Part shown: piece after piece, positions 9,195 to 18,479 of the stretch
Numbering within the stretch: position 1 is the first letter of the stretch
Layout: every line of letters starts with the position of its first letter
Assembly (NCBI RefSeq): GCF_027213645.1
Contig: NZ_JAPWGL010000001.1
Span: 248,001 to 312,000, forward strand
Reading direction: 5' to 3'
Source of the DNA: Pedobacter rhodius
GTDB taxonomy: Bacteria > Bacteroidota > Bacteroidia > Sphingobacteriales > Sphingobacteriaceae
DNA length: 64,000 nt
Made by a program: the position numbers and the translations under genes
The notes under the pieces: generated by a model
Database searches by the model: none
Told to the model about the DNA's origin: nothing
Seen by the model: only the letters and a program-made list of their open reading frames with translations

Positions 9195-9625
9195 TTTACA
9201 TCAATTTTATAAAAGTTCCCGCAGATTTCGGTGATTCCCGCAGATTTTTTTCCATAAGTCGTCATTCTCGCGCAGGCGGGAATCTTAATGCGTTTCTTTT
9301 CGATATCTAAATATTTTTCCGGGGCTCAGCGTTTCTGCGGCAATTCTAAGCGTTCCTGCGGATTTGTGCTCCATAAGTCATCATTCTTGCACAGACAGGA
9401 ATCTTAAGCGTTTCTATTTAAATATCTGAATAATTTTCCGTGGCTCAGTGTTTCGCAATTTTAATAAGGGTTCCCGCAGATTTAGTTCTCTAGTAGTCGT
9501 CATTCTCGCGCAGGCGGGAATCTTAATGCTATTTCTTTTTCAACTTCTAAATATTTTCCTGTGATTTCCGCGTTTCCGTGGCAAATTCTATAAGTTTCCC
9601 GCAGATTATTCGGTGTTTCTGGTAA
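9195..9625. repeat. Intergenic repeat array 1: three diverged units with a 20-bp palindrome
   Basis: This non-coding stretch lies between converging genes. Three units about 119 bp apart each hold a variant of ATTCYCGCGCAGGCGGGAAT (9264-9283, 9383-9402, 9502-9521), surrounded by shared wording such as TTCCCGCAGATTT and ATCTAAATATTTTTCCG. The middle copy is the most decayed. The same unit recurs at 11840-12575. No open reading frame of note was seen. Confidence 0.85.
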
Positions 9626-9732
9626 ACAATTTTCTTCGTAAATCTTTATATCTGTCTGAAACCATAAAGCAATTTAACAATAGAACTATACCAGCAGCTA
9701 CGGCAAATTGATTTTTGCATTTCCATTCCAAA

Positions 9733-10455
9733 CTATGGATTCATCAGCTTAAAGTATTTCAAAATGGCTTCATTATTTGCTTCAGCCCTTGCTTCACTGG
9801 TGCCAAAAGTAAGCTCATTTTTTCCTGCTTCAAGTTGTTTAAATATCGATTCGATAAAGTCGCTCACGGATGGATGCTCATCGTGTAAGCCCTTTCCTCC
9901 GAGGTCGGTGTTTAAAGCAGGTGGAATAATTTCAATTACTTCGATGTTTTTATCTTTTAACTGGTGCCTTAAGGATAGGGTGAACGAACGTAAAAATGCT
10001 TTCGTTGCGCTATAAACAGGAACTTTTGAAAGCGGGACAAATGCCAAACCCGAAGTAACATTCATAATTGTATCTAAAGAGTTCAGCTGAAGGAAAAGGT
10101 TTGCTAAATGTACCGGGGCGGTGATGTTAATTTCAATTTCGTTTGCTGCTTTGTCAAAAAGATTTCCATCAGAAACGTTAACCCAATTTTGAATACCTGC
10201 ATTATTTACAAGCACATTTAAATCGGCGTGATTCTCCTCAATCCAATTAAAAAGGTCTAAACGGTCGGTTGCTTTTGCCAAATCGCAAACCCTGGTGATA
10301 ACAGCAGGAAATTTAGCTGCTACTTCTTTGAGTAGTGATTCGCGTCTGCCACAAATGATTACCGTATTGTTTTCCTGAATAAATCTTTCCGTTAAACCTA
10401 GGCCAATACCACTTGCACCACCGGTTATTAAAATTTTATTATTTGCTAATTTCAT
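9733..10455 (-). CDS. Short-chain dehydrogenase/reductase, DltE-like
   Basis: A classical SDR of 240 residues. The NAD(P)-binding motif is ITGGASGIGLGL near the N-terminus, followed by NNAG (VNNAGIQNW), the catalytic serine in NVTSGLAF and the catalytic YSATK. The substrate is not predictable. Resemblance to DltE-type oxidoreductases is general only. The frame extends upstream to 10497, but the ATG at the complement of 10453-10455 gives the usual distance from start to the glycine motif. The gene and the serine hydrolase behind it are bracketed by the two repeat arrays. Confidence 0.85.
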   Translation of the reverse strand: MKLANNKILITGGASGIGLGLTERFIQENNTVIICGRRESLLKEVAAKFPAVITRVCDLAKATDRLDLFNWIEENHADLNVLVNNAGIQNWVNVSDGNLFDKAANEIEINITAPVHLANLFLQLNSLDTIMNVTSGLAFVPLSKVPVYSATKAFLRSFTLSLRHQLKDKNIEVIEIIPPALNTDLGGKGLHDEHPSVSDFIESIFKQLEAGKNELTFGTSEARAEANNEAILKYFKLMNP

Positions 10456-10548
10456 CGTTCTGGTTTTTATATAATATAGATTATAATGAACTAACATTCT
10501 GATGAACGTTAAGTTTAAATTTCTTTGTTCTTTATACTGGTGACCATG

Positions 10549-11727
10549 TTATTTAATTTTTAACTCCCGGGCATATTTATACAGGTCTTCGTATATATCA
10601 AAAAATTTGCCTTCTTCTTTTTCACTCAGAGCGGTGTTGAAAAATACAATTACGCCAATTTTTTTTGCTAAATCAGAAAGCATAAATGTTCTTACGCCGG
10701 GGTCCGAACCGTTATGTCCGATTCGTGTAGCACCCAGTTTGGTCGCCCAAAAAATCCCTGAATTAAGTTTATCAGGTTTTACATTTTCGGGTTTACTTCT
10801 TTCATTATATTGAAAACGAAGCATTTCCTGAACCGTTTCTTTTTTTAATATCCTGACATTTTTATATGCGCCATCGTTCAACAGACTGATAAAAAACTTA
10901 GTTAAATCGTTTACGGAAGTGTGAATACCGCCATCAGGGTAGGTTGTTCCTTCATATAATTGTACTTGTGTAATGCTATCGCCTTGTTTATCATACAGTT
11001 TGGCGTGTTTACGGATATCGATTTCAGCTAAACTCCAGCCTGTGTTTATCATTTTCAGAGGTTTGAAAATATGTTGTCTGGCATACTCATTTAATTTTTT
11101 TCCGGTTCTTAATTCAATGATATAACCTGCCAATCCGGCGCCTATGTTTGAATAATCTCGTTGAGTACCTGGTTTAGCTTTTAAAAAATTGTCATTTAAA
11201 TAATGTTTTCCTCCTTTTACAAAATAGCTTTTTAAAAAATCGCCCAGGGGTTCTGGTTTATGGCCTCCATAAAAATAAGTGCTGTCGGTATAAAAAGGGT
11301 AGCGGTCTACTAATCCCGAAGTATGCGTAGCCAAATGCCTTAATGTAATTTTCTCATTCGGGAAATTTGGGTTAATTATTTTAAATGGCAGGTAAGTGTT
11401 AATGTCTTCATCGAGTGACACTTTTCCATCTTCAACGGCTTTCATTATACAGGCACCGGTAAAAGTTTTACTTATCGAAGCAATATTGATGATGGTTGAA
11501 GGTGTAAACGGAAGTTTGTTTTCTTTGTCGGCATAACCATATCCTTTTGTCCAGACTACTTTTTTATCTATAATAATTGCAGCTCCGATTCCAACTATAC
11601 CCGTTTCGTTCATCTTCTTTTTAATAAGGCTATCAATTGAAGTTGTCTTGTTATTTTGAGCAAAAAGACGCGGACAACTTATAAGCACTGTGAAAAAAAG
11701 CGTGATCGTAAAAAAAAACGATTTCAT
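10549..11727 (-). CDS. Secreted serine hydrolase, beta-lactamase (class C-like) family
   Basis: A 392-residue protein with a signal peptide (hydrophobic residues 4-22, cleavage near LFAQ). The catalytic motifs of the class C / penicillin-binding-protein-like family are present: SISK at residues 84-87 (SxxK), YSN in RDYSNIGAG, and a late HNG in RIGHNGSDPG standing in for KTG. Members act on peptides, esters or occasionally beta-lactams in the periplasm, and the substrate here is unknown. Array 2 begins about 110 bp upstream of its start, so its promoter must lie between them or within the array. Confidence 0.85.
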   Translation of the reverse strand: MKSFFFTITLFFTVLISCPRLFAQNNKTTSIDSLIKKKMNETGIVGIGAAIIIDKKVVWTKGYGYADKENKLPFTPSTIINIASISKTFTGACIMKAVEDGKVSLDEDINTYLPFKIINPNFPNEKITLRHLATHTSGLVDRYPFYTDSTYFYGGHKPEPLGDFLKSYFVKGGKHYLNDNFLKAKPGTQRDYSNIGAGLAGYIIELRTGKKLNEYARQHIFKPLKMINTGWSLAEIDIRKHAKLYDKQGDSITQVQLYEGTTYPDGGIHTSVNDLTKFFISLLNDGAYKNVRILKKETVQEMLRFQYNERSKPENVKPDKLNSGIFWATKLGATRIGHNGSDPGVRTFMLSDLAKKIGVIVFFNTALSEKEEGKFFDIYEDLYKYARELKIK

Positions 11728-11839
11728 GACGGGTTTAGTTTTTTGGTGATTTATTTTTTTCTAATTCTGGATGTTTACCTGAGTATATTAGAATTCATGA
11801 ATAGGCGTTTGTTACAGTCTGTTCAGCATATGATGTTTT

Positions 11840-12575
11840 CTGTGGCAATTCTTATAAGGGTTCCGCAGATTTGGCGATTACCGCATATTTTTTTACGTAA
11901 GTCGTCATTCCCGCGCAGGCGAGAATCTTAATGCATTTCTATTTTGATATCTAAATATTTTTCCGTGCTTTCCATGTTTCTGTGGCAATTCTTATAAGGG
12001 TTCCCGCAGATTTCGGTGATTCTCGCAGATTTGTTTTCCCGTAAGTCGTCATTCTCGCGCAGGCGGGAATCTTAATGCATTTCTATTTTGATATCTAAAT
12101 ATTTTTCCGTGCTTTCCGTGTTTCCGTGGCAATTCTTATAAGGGTTCCCGCAGATTTCGGTGATTCTCGCAGATTTTTTTTCCGTAAGTCGTCATTCCCG
12201 CGCAGGCGAGAATCTTAATGCATTTCTATTTTGATATCTAAATATTTTTCCGTGCTTTCCGTGTTTCCGTGGCAATTCTTATAAGGGTTCCCGCAGATTT
12301 GGTGATTACCGTAGATTTTTTCCCGTAAGTCGTCATTCCCGCGCAGACGGGAATCTTAATGCATTTCTATTTTGATATCTAAATATTTTTCCGTGCTTTC
12401 CGTGTTTCCGTGGCAATTCTTATAAGGGTTCCCGCAGATTTCGGTGATTCTCGCAGATTTGTTTTCCCGTAAGTCGTCATTCCCGCGCAGGCGGGAATCT
12501 TAAAGCGTTTCTTTTTTTAATATCTGGATATTTCTTTGGTTCAGCGTTTACGTGGCGACTTACGAGGGTTCTAGC
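11840..12575. repeat. Intergenic repeat array 2: five tandem units of about 143 bp
   Basis: Five near-identical units follow one another. Each has the order TTCTTATAAGGGTTCCCGCAG, GTCGTCATTC plus palindrome, then ATCTTAATGCATTTCTATTT. The 20-bp palindromes (ATTCCCGCGCAGGCGGGAAT or one-base variants) lie at 11907, 12051, 12194, 12335 and 12479, giving steps of 144, 143, 141 and 144 bp. The form ATTCCC-N8-GGGAAT equals the consensus of the neisserial dRS3 element, probably by convergence. It fills the 855-bp gap between two minus-strand genes. No gene was seen inside it. Confidence 0.92.
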
Positions 12576-12581
12576 AGATTT

Positions 12582-14132
12582 TTATAATTCATTGATATGA
12601 GAAAGGTAATATTGAGCTTGTTCCAATAGCTCTGCTTTTGCCTGGGGCTGCATTTTATGCCATATCGAATACATCATGCCTATGCGCTGGTTTTTAACAA
12701 GTTTGGCCTCATGCTTGTCATAGAAATTCCAGTACAAGCTATTAAAAGGGCAGGCTTTTTCTCCGGTTTTCTTTGCTTTATCATAATAACAACCGCTACA
12801 GTAAGCACTCATTTTATGGATGTAAGCGGCAGAACTTACGTATGGTTTGGTACCAACGATTCCACCATCAGCAAACTGACTCATGCCTCTTGTATTGGTT
12901 ATTTCGACCCATTCAATGGCATCAATATAAATACCCAGATACCAGGCATCTACCTCATCAGGATGTACACCGGCTAATAATGCAAAGTTGCCAGTGATCA
13001 TTAATCGTTGTATATGGTGCGCATAAGCGAATTGAAGTGACTGTTGTACCGCATTTTTAAGGCAATTCATTTTAGTTTTACCCGTCCAGAACCATTGCGG
13101 TAATTCATTACGGTGGTCAAAATAATTAAGCGTAGCATATTCCGGCATTTTTAGCCAGTAAATGCCCCTCATATACTCCCGCCAGCCAATAATTTGCCTT
13201 ACAAAGCCCTCTAACTGGTGATAGGCAATTTTATCCGGATTTTTATAGTAGGCTTCGATGGCTTTATCAACCACTTCTTTTGGCGAGAGTAATTTGGTAT
13301 TCATTAAAAACGACAGGCGGGAATGGTAAACAGACCATTCACCGGGCGCCATAGCATCCTGAAAGGTGCCGAATAAGGGCAAACAATGTGTTATAAAGAA
13401 GTTAAGCAGTGCCAAACCCTGGGTCCGGTTTACGGGCCATAAAAAATGCCGGCTATCAACGCTACCCATCGTTTTAATATTGGCTTTATGGATTTCAGTT
13501 TCTATATCACTTAAATTATTATCAAAAACGAAAGGGGGGATGGGTTTATGCGTTTTCGGTAACTTCCGGCGATTGTCTTCATCAAAGTTCCATTTACCAT
13601 TTACGGGTTTATCGCCATCAACAATTAATACCCGGTGTTTTTTACGCATGTAGTGGTAAAATGTTTCCATTAAAAACATTTTTTTATCTGCAAAAAAGTC
13701 TTTCAACTCCGCCCTGGTACTGTAAAAATGTTCCGTATCGCTTATGCTGAATGCAATTTTAAGCTGACGTGAAAACGCTTTTAAATGTTCATCTACTCTA
13801 TATTCATCGGGTAACTGGTATTCAAATTTCGTGAATTTATATTTGGCGATAAGCGCCTTACAATTCTTATCAAAACTTTGCTGGTTATTTTTATCGTTCA
13901 GCTTTATATAAATTACCTGATGTTGTTTTTGCTTTAGTTCTTCAGCAAAATTTCGCATGGCCGCAAAAAAACCAAGTATCTTTTGAATGTGATGTTGAGT
14001 ATAATCGGTTTCACTCCGTATTTCCATGAGCACATAGCTCACGGAATCATCAACTGTTTTGTACCAGCTATGGTTAATATTAAGTTGATCGCCCAATATT
14101 AAACGTAATGTTTTAGATTTCTCGTCAGCCAT
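12582..14132 (-). CDS. Fe-S cluster (6-4) photolyase / bacterial cryptochrome (PhrB type)
   Basis: A 516-residue member of the FeS-BCP photolyase family, which repairs (6-4) photoproducts in UV-damaged DNA with FAD and light. The N-terminal Rossmann-like antenna domain starts LRLILGDQLN; the FAD-binding helical domain includes EGFVRQIIGWREYMRG and RLMITGNFALLAG. Four cysteines at about 357, 445, 448 and 461 have spacings of 88, 3 and 13, the same as the [4Fe-4S] ligands of Agrobacterium PhrB. The family usually binds 6,7-dimethyl-8-ribityllumazine as antenna. It ends just beside repeat array 2. Confidence 0.92.
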   Translation of the reverse strand: MADEKSKTLRLILGDQLNINHSWYKTVDDSVSYVLMEIRSETDYTQHHIQKILGFFAAMRNFAEELKQKQHQVIYIKLNDKNNQQSFDKNCKALIAKYKFTKFEYQLPDEYRVDEHLKAFSRQLKIAFSISDTEHFYSTRAELKDFFADKKMFLMETFYHYMRKKHRVLIVDGDKPVNGKWNFDEDNRRKLPKTHKPIPPFVFDNNLSDIETEIHKANIKTMGSVDSRHFLWPVNRTQGLALLNFFITHCLPLFGTFQDAMAPGEWSVYHSRLSFLMNTKLLSPKEVVDKAIEAYYKNPDKIAYHQLEGFVRQIIGWREYMRGIYWLKMPEYATLNYFDHRNELPQWFWTGKTKMNCLKNAVQQSLQFAYAHHIQRLMITGNFALLAGVHPDEVDAWYLGIYIDAIEWVEITNTRGMSQFADGGIVGTKPYVSSAAYIHKMSAYCSGCYYDKAKKTGEKACPFNSLYWNFYDKHEAKLVKNQRIGMMYSIWHKMQPQAKAELLEQAQYYLSHINEL

Positions 14133-14192
14133 ATTAGGAATAACAATACAGTGGCGATGCGGTTTGCATAAAAATAACCTGGTTTTACAGCA

Positions 14193-14639
14193 TTAATCTT
14201 CAATGGCTTCGATACCCATTTGCTTAAGCTTTTCGAGGTGATCTTTCATCTCTTTAAGTCTTTCGGGTGAATGGCCCTCCCAACCGGTAATTTCACCAAT
14301 AACGCGAATAGGGCTGTTGGTTCGGTACGACCTGGTCGGGTTGCCAGGAAATTTCTTATCTGTTAAGTTCGGGTCGTCTTCTATATCGCCTGTCGGTTCT
14401 ACAATATAAATTCTGCCGGGCGCATCGCCAAAAGCAAGTTCAGCACCCCAGGTAGCCGCATCAAGTGTTGCCGTTAAATAAACATAAGCGGCCTTTTTTC
14501 GTTTGCCGTAGTTTGAATTAAAACCAGGTTCGATAAGGTCTCCAATTTTTAAATCGGCCTTTGTTCCGTGATAAAGCTGCTGTGAATTTAAATCGTTGGC
14601 AGATTTTAACAATTCATCTTTAGATTTATTTGCTTTCAT
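14193..14639 (-). CDS. arr: NAD+-rifampin ADP-ribosyltransferase
   Basis: Arr inactivates rifamycins by transferring ADP-ribose from NAD+. The 148-residue protein matches the family along its length: LYHGTKADLKIGDLIEPGF, YLTATLDAATWGAELAFG, GRIYIVEPTGDIEDDPNLT, KKFPGNPTRSYR and the closing VIGEITGWEG. The HGTK histidine and the late acidic residue belong to the known NAD/rifamycin site. Its ATG overlaps the stop of the upstream NTF2-like gene by 4 bp (ATGA), so the two are translationally coupled. It is probably chromosomal and intrinsic, since no mobile element flanks it. Confidence 0.93.
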   Translation of the reverse strand: MKANKSKDELLKSANDLNSQQLYHGTKADLKIGDLIEPGFNSNYGKRKKAAYVYLTATLDAATWGAELAFGDAPGRIYIVEPTGDIEDDPNLTDKKFPGNPTRSYRTNSPIRVIGEITGWEGHSPERLKEMKDHLEKLKQMGIEAIED

Positions 14640-15007
14640 TGCTTATCCTTTTTTGCTTCAACAACTGCCATGTTATTTATCAGTTTACACTCGTTGTCCG
14701 TCTCTAATACCAAAGAGTTATAGGACACAAAATAATTTTCAGAACTTTCTAAGCGTAGTTTAATCATGGCAATCGTTTCACTATAATCAATACTTTCTAT
14801 TATCATTTTTCTTGCTAATTCGCCAAAAATACCGTCTTTTATATTTGATAAATATTTTTGTTTATCAATAATTGTAAAGCCCGGGGTGCCCATAAAACCA
14901 TTATTGGTTACCCTAAAATCTTTATGCAAAACATTATCTAACAGAACAGTGTCGCTATTATCGCCACCTTTTACAAAATTTGTTATGGCTTGTTCTATTT
15001 TTTCCAA
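14636..15007 (-). CDS. NTF2-like / putative lumazine-binding family protein
   Basis: A 123-residue protein with the alternating pattern of the NTF2-like cone fold (N-terminal helix with an acidic DNVLHKDFRV segment, then strands such as TIAMIKLRLES and YFVSYNSLVLE). It resembles the SnoaL-type putative lumazine-binding proteins common in Bacteroidota. No catalytic residues can be named. The 4-bp overlap with arr ties the two in one operon, but a part in rifamycin resistance is not implied by the sequence. Confidence 0.65.
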   Translation of the reverse strand: MEKIEQAITNFVKGGDNSDTVLLDNVLHKDFRVTNNGFMGTPGFTIIDKQKYLSNIKDGIFGELARKMIIESIDYSETIAMIKLRLESSENYFVSYNSLVLETDNECKLINNMAVVEAKKDKQ

Positions 15008-15151
15008 TTGTTATCATAGATGAATTTTAACCCGATATAATTTTTTTCTTCATTTGAAAATAATAACAAAATTGAAATTAATTTGTCTCTTTAATTTATA
15101 ATTGTGATGTATTTACCTATTCTGGATAAAAAATCAAAAACAGAAATAACG

Positions 15152-16024
15152 TTAGGGAACCGGTACGCCCGAACTCTCAGTCCATAAAACAAACCAATCT
15201 TGTAATTCCATTTCTACCCTAGCTGCTTTCATTAAATTTGCAATTCTTGATGGATCTGCAGTACCGCAAACAGGTAAAATTCCGGATGGATGTTTTAAAA
15301 TCCAGGCGAGCAATATTACATCAACCGGTACATCGTATTTTAATGAAAAATTTGCAGCAATTTTTTTTATACGGTGCGATTTTTCATCATCGTTTTTAAA
15401 AACAGAACCCAATGGAGACCAGCACATGGGCGTAATATCATGTGCTTGCATGTGACTTAAGCTTCCATCAAGCATGGCATCGAAATGAGTGATTGAAAAT
15501 TTAACCTGGTTGTAATTGATTTTAGTTTTCGTTTCTATTAAATCTGTTTGTAATGGCGTAAAATTTGAAACGCCAAAATCTAAAATTTTCCCGTCATTTT
15601 TAAGTTTTTCAATGGCTTCTGCAATTTCATCAGCTTTCATCAACGGACTTGGGCGATGCAATAAAAGTAAATCCAAATAATCGGTTTGTAAGTTTTTTAA
15701 AGACTGCTCAACAGACCAGATAATATAGGATTTAGAATAATCGTAATGTTTTACAGCATTTTTCCGCTTTTCTGATAGCATTTGAATACCACATTTCGAA
15801 ATCAGCTGTATTTTATTTCTGTCAATTTTACTATCGCGTAAAGCCTCTCCAAAAGCTGTTTCGGTGGTGTAATCTCCATAAATATCTGCGTGGTCGAATG
15901 TGGTGATGTTGTTTTCTAAACAACAGTTCATCAATTCGATCATTTGTTTAGTATTGCAGTCTTTACCCCAAATACCCCATGTCATGGTGCCGGCAATAAT
16001 CTTCGAAAATGGTGTTTTATTCAT
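15152..16024 (-). CDS. Aldo/keto reductase
   Basis: A 290-residue (alpha/beta)8-barrel NADPH-dependent oxidoreductase. The catalytic set is visible in order: Asp and Tyr in FDHADIYGDY, Lys in QLISKCGI, and His in LLLHRPSPL. The C-terminal cofactor segment includes LPVCGTADPSRI, where the family usually has IPG(T/S)xxxxRI. The order resembles E. coli YdhF. The physiological substrate is unknown. It is monocistronic on the minus strand. Confidence 0.9.
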   Translation of the reverse strand: MNKTPFSKIIAGTMTWGIWGKDCNTKQMIELMNCCLENNITTFDHADIYGDYTTETAFGEALRDSKIDRNKIQLISKCGIQMLSEKRKNAVKHYDYSKSYIIWSVEQSLKNLQTDYLDLLLLHRPSPLMKADEIAEAIEKLKNDGKILDFGVSNFTPLQTDLIETKTKINYNQVKFSITHFDAMLDGSLSHMQAHDITPMCWSPLGSVFKNDDEKSHRIKKIAANFSLKYDVPVDVILLAWILKHPSGILPVCGTADPSRIANLMKAARVEMELQDWFVLWTESSGVPVP

Positions 16025-16225
16025 GGTTTCATTTGTTGAAATAGCGAAGTAAAATTGCTATTGTTAATAGCTGTAATTGGCAATATTACGCTCTTTTTGC
16101 CAATGCTGATAATTTTACGAATTTTTAGCCATTACGTTTAAAATATTTAAGGCTTTTATTTTAAAATGAAGTATGTTTTAATTCTTCTAACAAATTGTTA
16201 TTCGTTTTAATATTCTTAATCATGT

Positions 16226-16882
16226 TTATACCGTTAATAAAGATAAACCCGTTAAATCTGCCTTTCCGTGTTTCAATAATTCATAAGTCATTTTATCTGC
16301 TTCACAATCAATAAATTTGATGTTTTTCAATACATTATATTTAAAGAAGGTATTAGTGAATTTTACATTTTGAAATGTTACTTTAGAAAAAGAACAGGCT
16401 TCAAAATAACAGTCTTCCATTTTACCTTCAAAAACTACATTGATAATTTTTATAGAAATAAAAGAGGTGTATTTCCAAACCGTATTTGTAATTATATTTT
16501 TTTCAAAGCCACCCGATTTCAATTTTACTCCTGTAAAGTCTGCCGATGTAAAATCGCATCCGAATAGATAACTCCATAAAAATTCGCTTTCTTTAAGTGT
16601 GCAGTTTTTGAATAAACTGTTCGCTAGATTGCACTTTTGTACTTGGCTGTTGCTGAGGTCAGAACCAGAGAAATCACACTGGTCAAAATTGTTACTTTTA
16701 AACAAAAGCCCTGATAAATCTGAACCAAGGAATTTGCAGTTCTTCATATTTGATGAGCTGAATTTTTCTTGTAAATTTTTTAATCCTGAAAAGTCGACAT
16801 TTTCCCAATTACCGTCTGACATATTCAAACTATGTTTGTCCTTTTGTTTTCGGCCTGGTAATAAATCAGATGGCTTATGCAA
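16226..16882 (-). CDS. Pentapeptide-repeat protein; separated C-terminal part of an HTH fusion
   Basis: The frame encodes 218 residues, most of them A(D/N)LXX-like pentapeptide repeats (SDLSGLLFKSNNFDQCDFSG, CDFTSADFTGVKL), which fold as a right-handed quadrilateral beta-helix. The only start near the beginning is TTG at 16882; an internal ATG follows about 20 codons later. This frame is the same as that of the HTH gene just upstream, separated only by a TAA at 16922-16924. I recall HTH-plus-pentapeptide proteins of this layout as single chains, so this is probably the detached C-terminal domain. Whether it is still translated is uncertain. Confidence 0.7.
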   Translation of the reverse strand: MHKPSDLLPGRKQKDKHSLNMSDGNWENVDFSGLKNLQEKFSSSNMKNCKFLGSDLSGLLFKSNNFDQCDFSGSDLSNSQVQKCNLANSLFKNCTLKESEFLWSYLFGCDFTSADFTGVKLKSGGFEKNIITNTVWKYTSFISIKIINVVFEGKMEDCYFEACSFSKVTFQNVKFTNTFFKYNVLKNIKFIDCEADKMTYELLKHGKADLTGLSLLTV

Positions 16883-16921
16883 TGGCTCAATACCTGTAAT
16901 GTTAGCTGAAGGAGGAAAATT

Positions 16922-17122
16922 TTATGAAAAATAGTTAAGGTCTACACTTAAAATTTCGGCCAGACGGTTTAGCATGGTAATGTCTGGCATTGATTCGCCA
17001 CGTTCCCATTTGCCTACTGCTTGAGCACTGATGGATACCCGCTGTGCAAGTTCTGCTTGTGAAAGATTTATTTTCTTTCGTGCCATGGCAATTTTATTGC
17101 CAATCGATTTTGAATTTAGCAT
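16922..17122 (-). CDS. XRE-family HTH domain; separated N-terminal part of a pentapeptide fusion
   Basis: A 66-residue Cro/C1-type helix-turn-helix: IGNKIAMARKKINLSQAELA and VSISAQAVGKWERGESMPDI give the DNA-binding helices. The frame closes at TAA (16922-16924) directly after LNYFS. Reading on gives NFPPSANITGIEP and then the pentapeptide-repeat frame, so a change such as GAA to TAA may have split one gene into two. The HTH alone could still bind DNA, perhaps in an altered way. The AT-rich 300 bp upstream would hold its promoter. Confidence 0.8.
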   Translation of the reverse strand: MLNSKSIGNKIAMARKKINLSQAELAQRVSISAQAVGKWERGESMPDITMLNRLAEILSVDLNYFS

Positions 17123-17426
17123 GATTTTATTTTTAATTATTTGATGCTGTAAAGTTAATTTCGACTTTGCATCATAATGTAAAAAAGTCAGCTACTTATG
17201 GTTGTAATATTGCTACAAATAGTTGTTTTTTAATAACTTATAGTGGTTTTAATTAGTTTTCGCTCGTTTTGTTTAAAAAAAATAATATATCTTTTGGTTT
17301 TATGTTTAAATAATATCAGGAGTTTTTAGCTATTAATGCATTTACAAATTTTAATAATATGTGATTAATTCAGGTTATGTGCTGAGAATTATTACCAAGT
17401 CACCATTTATTTATGCTCAGTAAAGC
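17123..17426. other. AT-rich intergenic region, no gene seen
   Basis: About 304 bp between the HTH gene start and the end of the DUF5694 gene. It is very AT-rich with no credible open frame, repeat or hairpin. It presumably holds the promoter of the HTH gene. Confidence 0.6.
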
Positions 17427-18479
17427 TTATTCAATTTCATTGATATTTCTTACTGTAATACCTGGCATTGTTTTGAAAATGTCCTGCATATACTTTCTGT
17501 GATTGGCGCCGGCAATAACCACCACTTTGCCCTTACGTAAAGTTCTGGCTTGATTCACCACATTATCGCACATACGCTTATTTCTCATTATCCACCAATG
17601 TATTTTCGAAAGCATTTCTTCTTTAGGGAAATTGTTCATAGCATACATCTCGGGTAAATAAAAATCTCCTGAAGCAGAAATTGCCGATGCCTCTTCGGTA
17701 TTTAGCCATTCCGTAACATTTTTCGAAGTTTTTTCGATACTGTTATATTTTTCAAAGCCTTCGTTAATTTTATTAAGATGACTTTTTAATTCTTTTTTAT
17801 GAAGTGTAGCTGTATCTTTTCTAAATACATTGAATTTTGCATCGAAAGCAGCCCATGATGCACTCCAATTCAAATCATAATCTTGACAATCCATAGCAAG
17901 TAATTCGCTAATGCCCATTTCCTGCATTATTGGAAATGCAATTAGTGCATATTCAGATGTTTTTAGCCTTTTCATACTTCGCCCCGTGGTATCCAGTTGT
18001 GGACTGAGCAATTTATTAACATAACTTTCAAGTTTGGTATCCGGATACTGGCGGAGGTTATTAAAAACCTGCCAAAATTGGTAATGACCATTTGCCACAT
18101 CCTGATTAAGGTAATATGCATGAGCCAAATCGGTTTTTAGCTGATAGTCTTTTGGTTTTAGTAGAGATAGTTTTTTTAAACTATCAATTATTTTAGGAAG
18201 CAATGCCGCCGTAATGCTTCGATTGTTCATCAGCATTTTTAGTCGTTTACTGTTGTCTGCTTTGCACCAATAATCCATAACAAGCCGTTCATCCTCTTTG
18301 CTCAAAAATTCCCCGAAAAAAGCAGTTGGCTTAAATTTTTTAATTTTACTGTAAATGCCCGAAAAATCTTGTTCGGAATAGCTACTATAATTATGCGAAA
18401 CACCTATTAATAAGATGTCTACTTTTTGAGCATATACTTTAACGGATAAAAATAGAATTAGAAAAAACGAATATTTCAT
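17427..18479 (-). CDS. DUF5694-type secreted protein (TraB/GumN-like fold)
   Basis: A 350-residue protein with a signal peptide ending near VYAQ. Motifs fit the TraB/GumN/ChaN-like superfamily as seen in DUF5694: GVSHNYSS at the start of the mature part, FFGEF, then a late RNKRMCDNV and GANHRKYMQDIF, with conserved His, Glu and Arg residues able to form a metal-dependent active site. Related proteins include metalloproteases, but activity for this branch is not established. It would act in the periplasm or on the outer membrane. It is monocistronic. Confidence 0.72.
   Translation of the reverse strand: MKYSFFLILFLSVKVYAQKVDILLIGVSHNYSSYSEQDFSGIYSKIKKFKPTAFFGEFLSKEDERLVMDYWCKADNSKRLKMLMNNRSITAALLPKIIDSLKKLSLLKPKDYQLKTDLAHAYYLNQDVANGHYQFWQVFNNLRQYPDTKLESYVNKLLSPQLDTTGRSMKRLKTSEYALIAFPIMQEMGISELLAMDCQDYDLNWSASWAAFDAKFNVFRKDTATLHKKELKSHLNKINEGFEKYNSIEKTSKNVTEWLNTEEASAISASGDFYLPEMYAMNNFPKEEMLSKIHWWIMRNKRMCDNVVNQARTLRKGKVVVIAGANHRKYMQDIFKTMPGITVRNINEIE

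Noticed and set aside
11840..12575. CRISPR array
   Set aside because: The repeated units are 143 bp long and nearly identical throughout with no unique spacers, and no cas gene is present.
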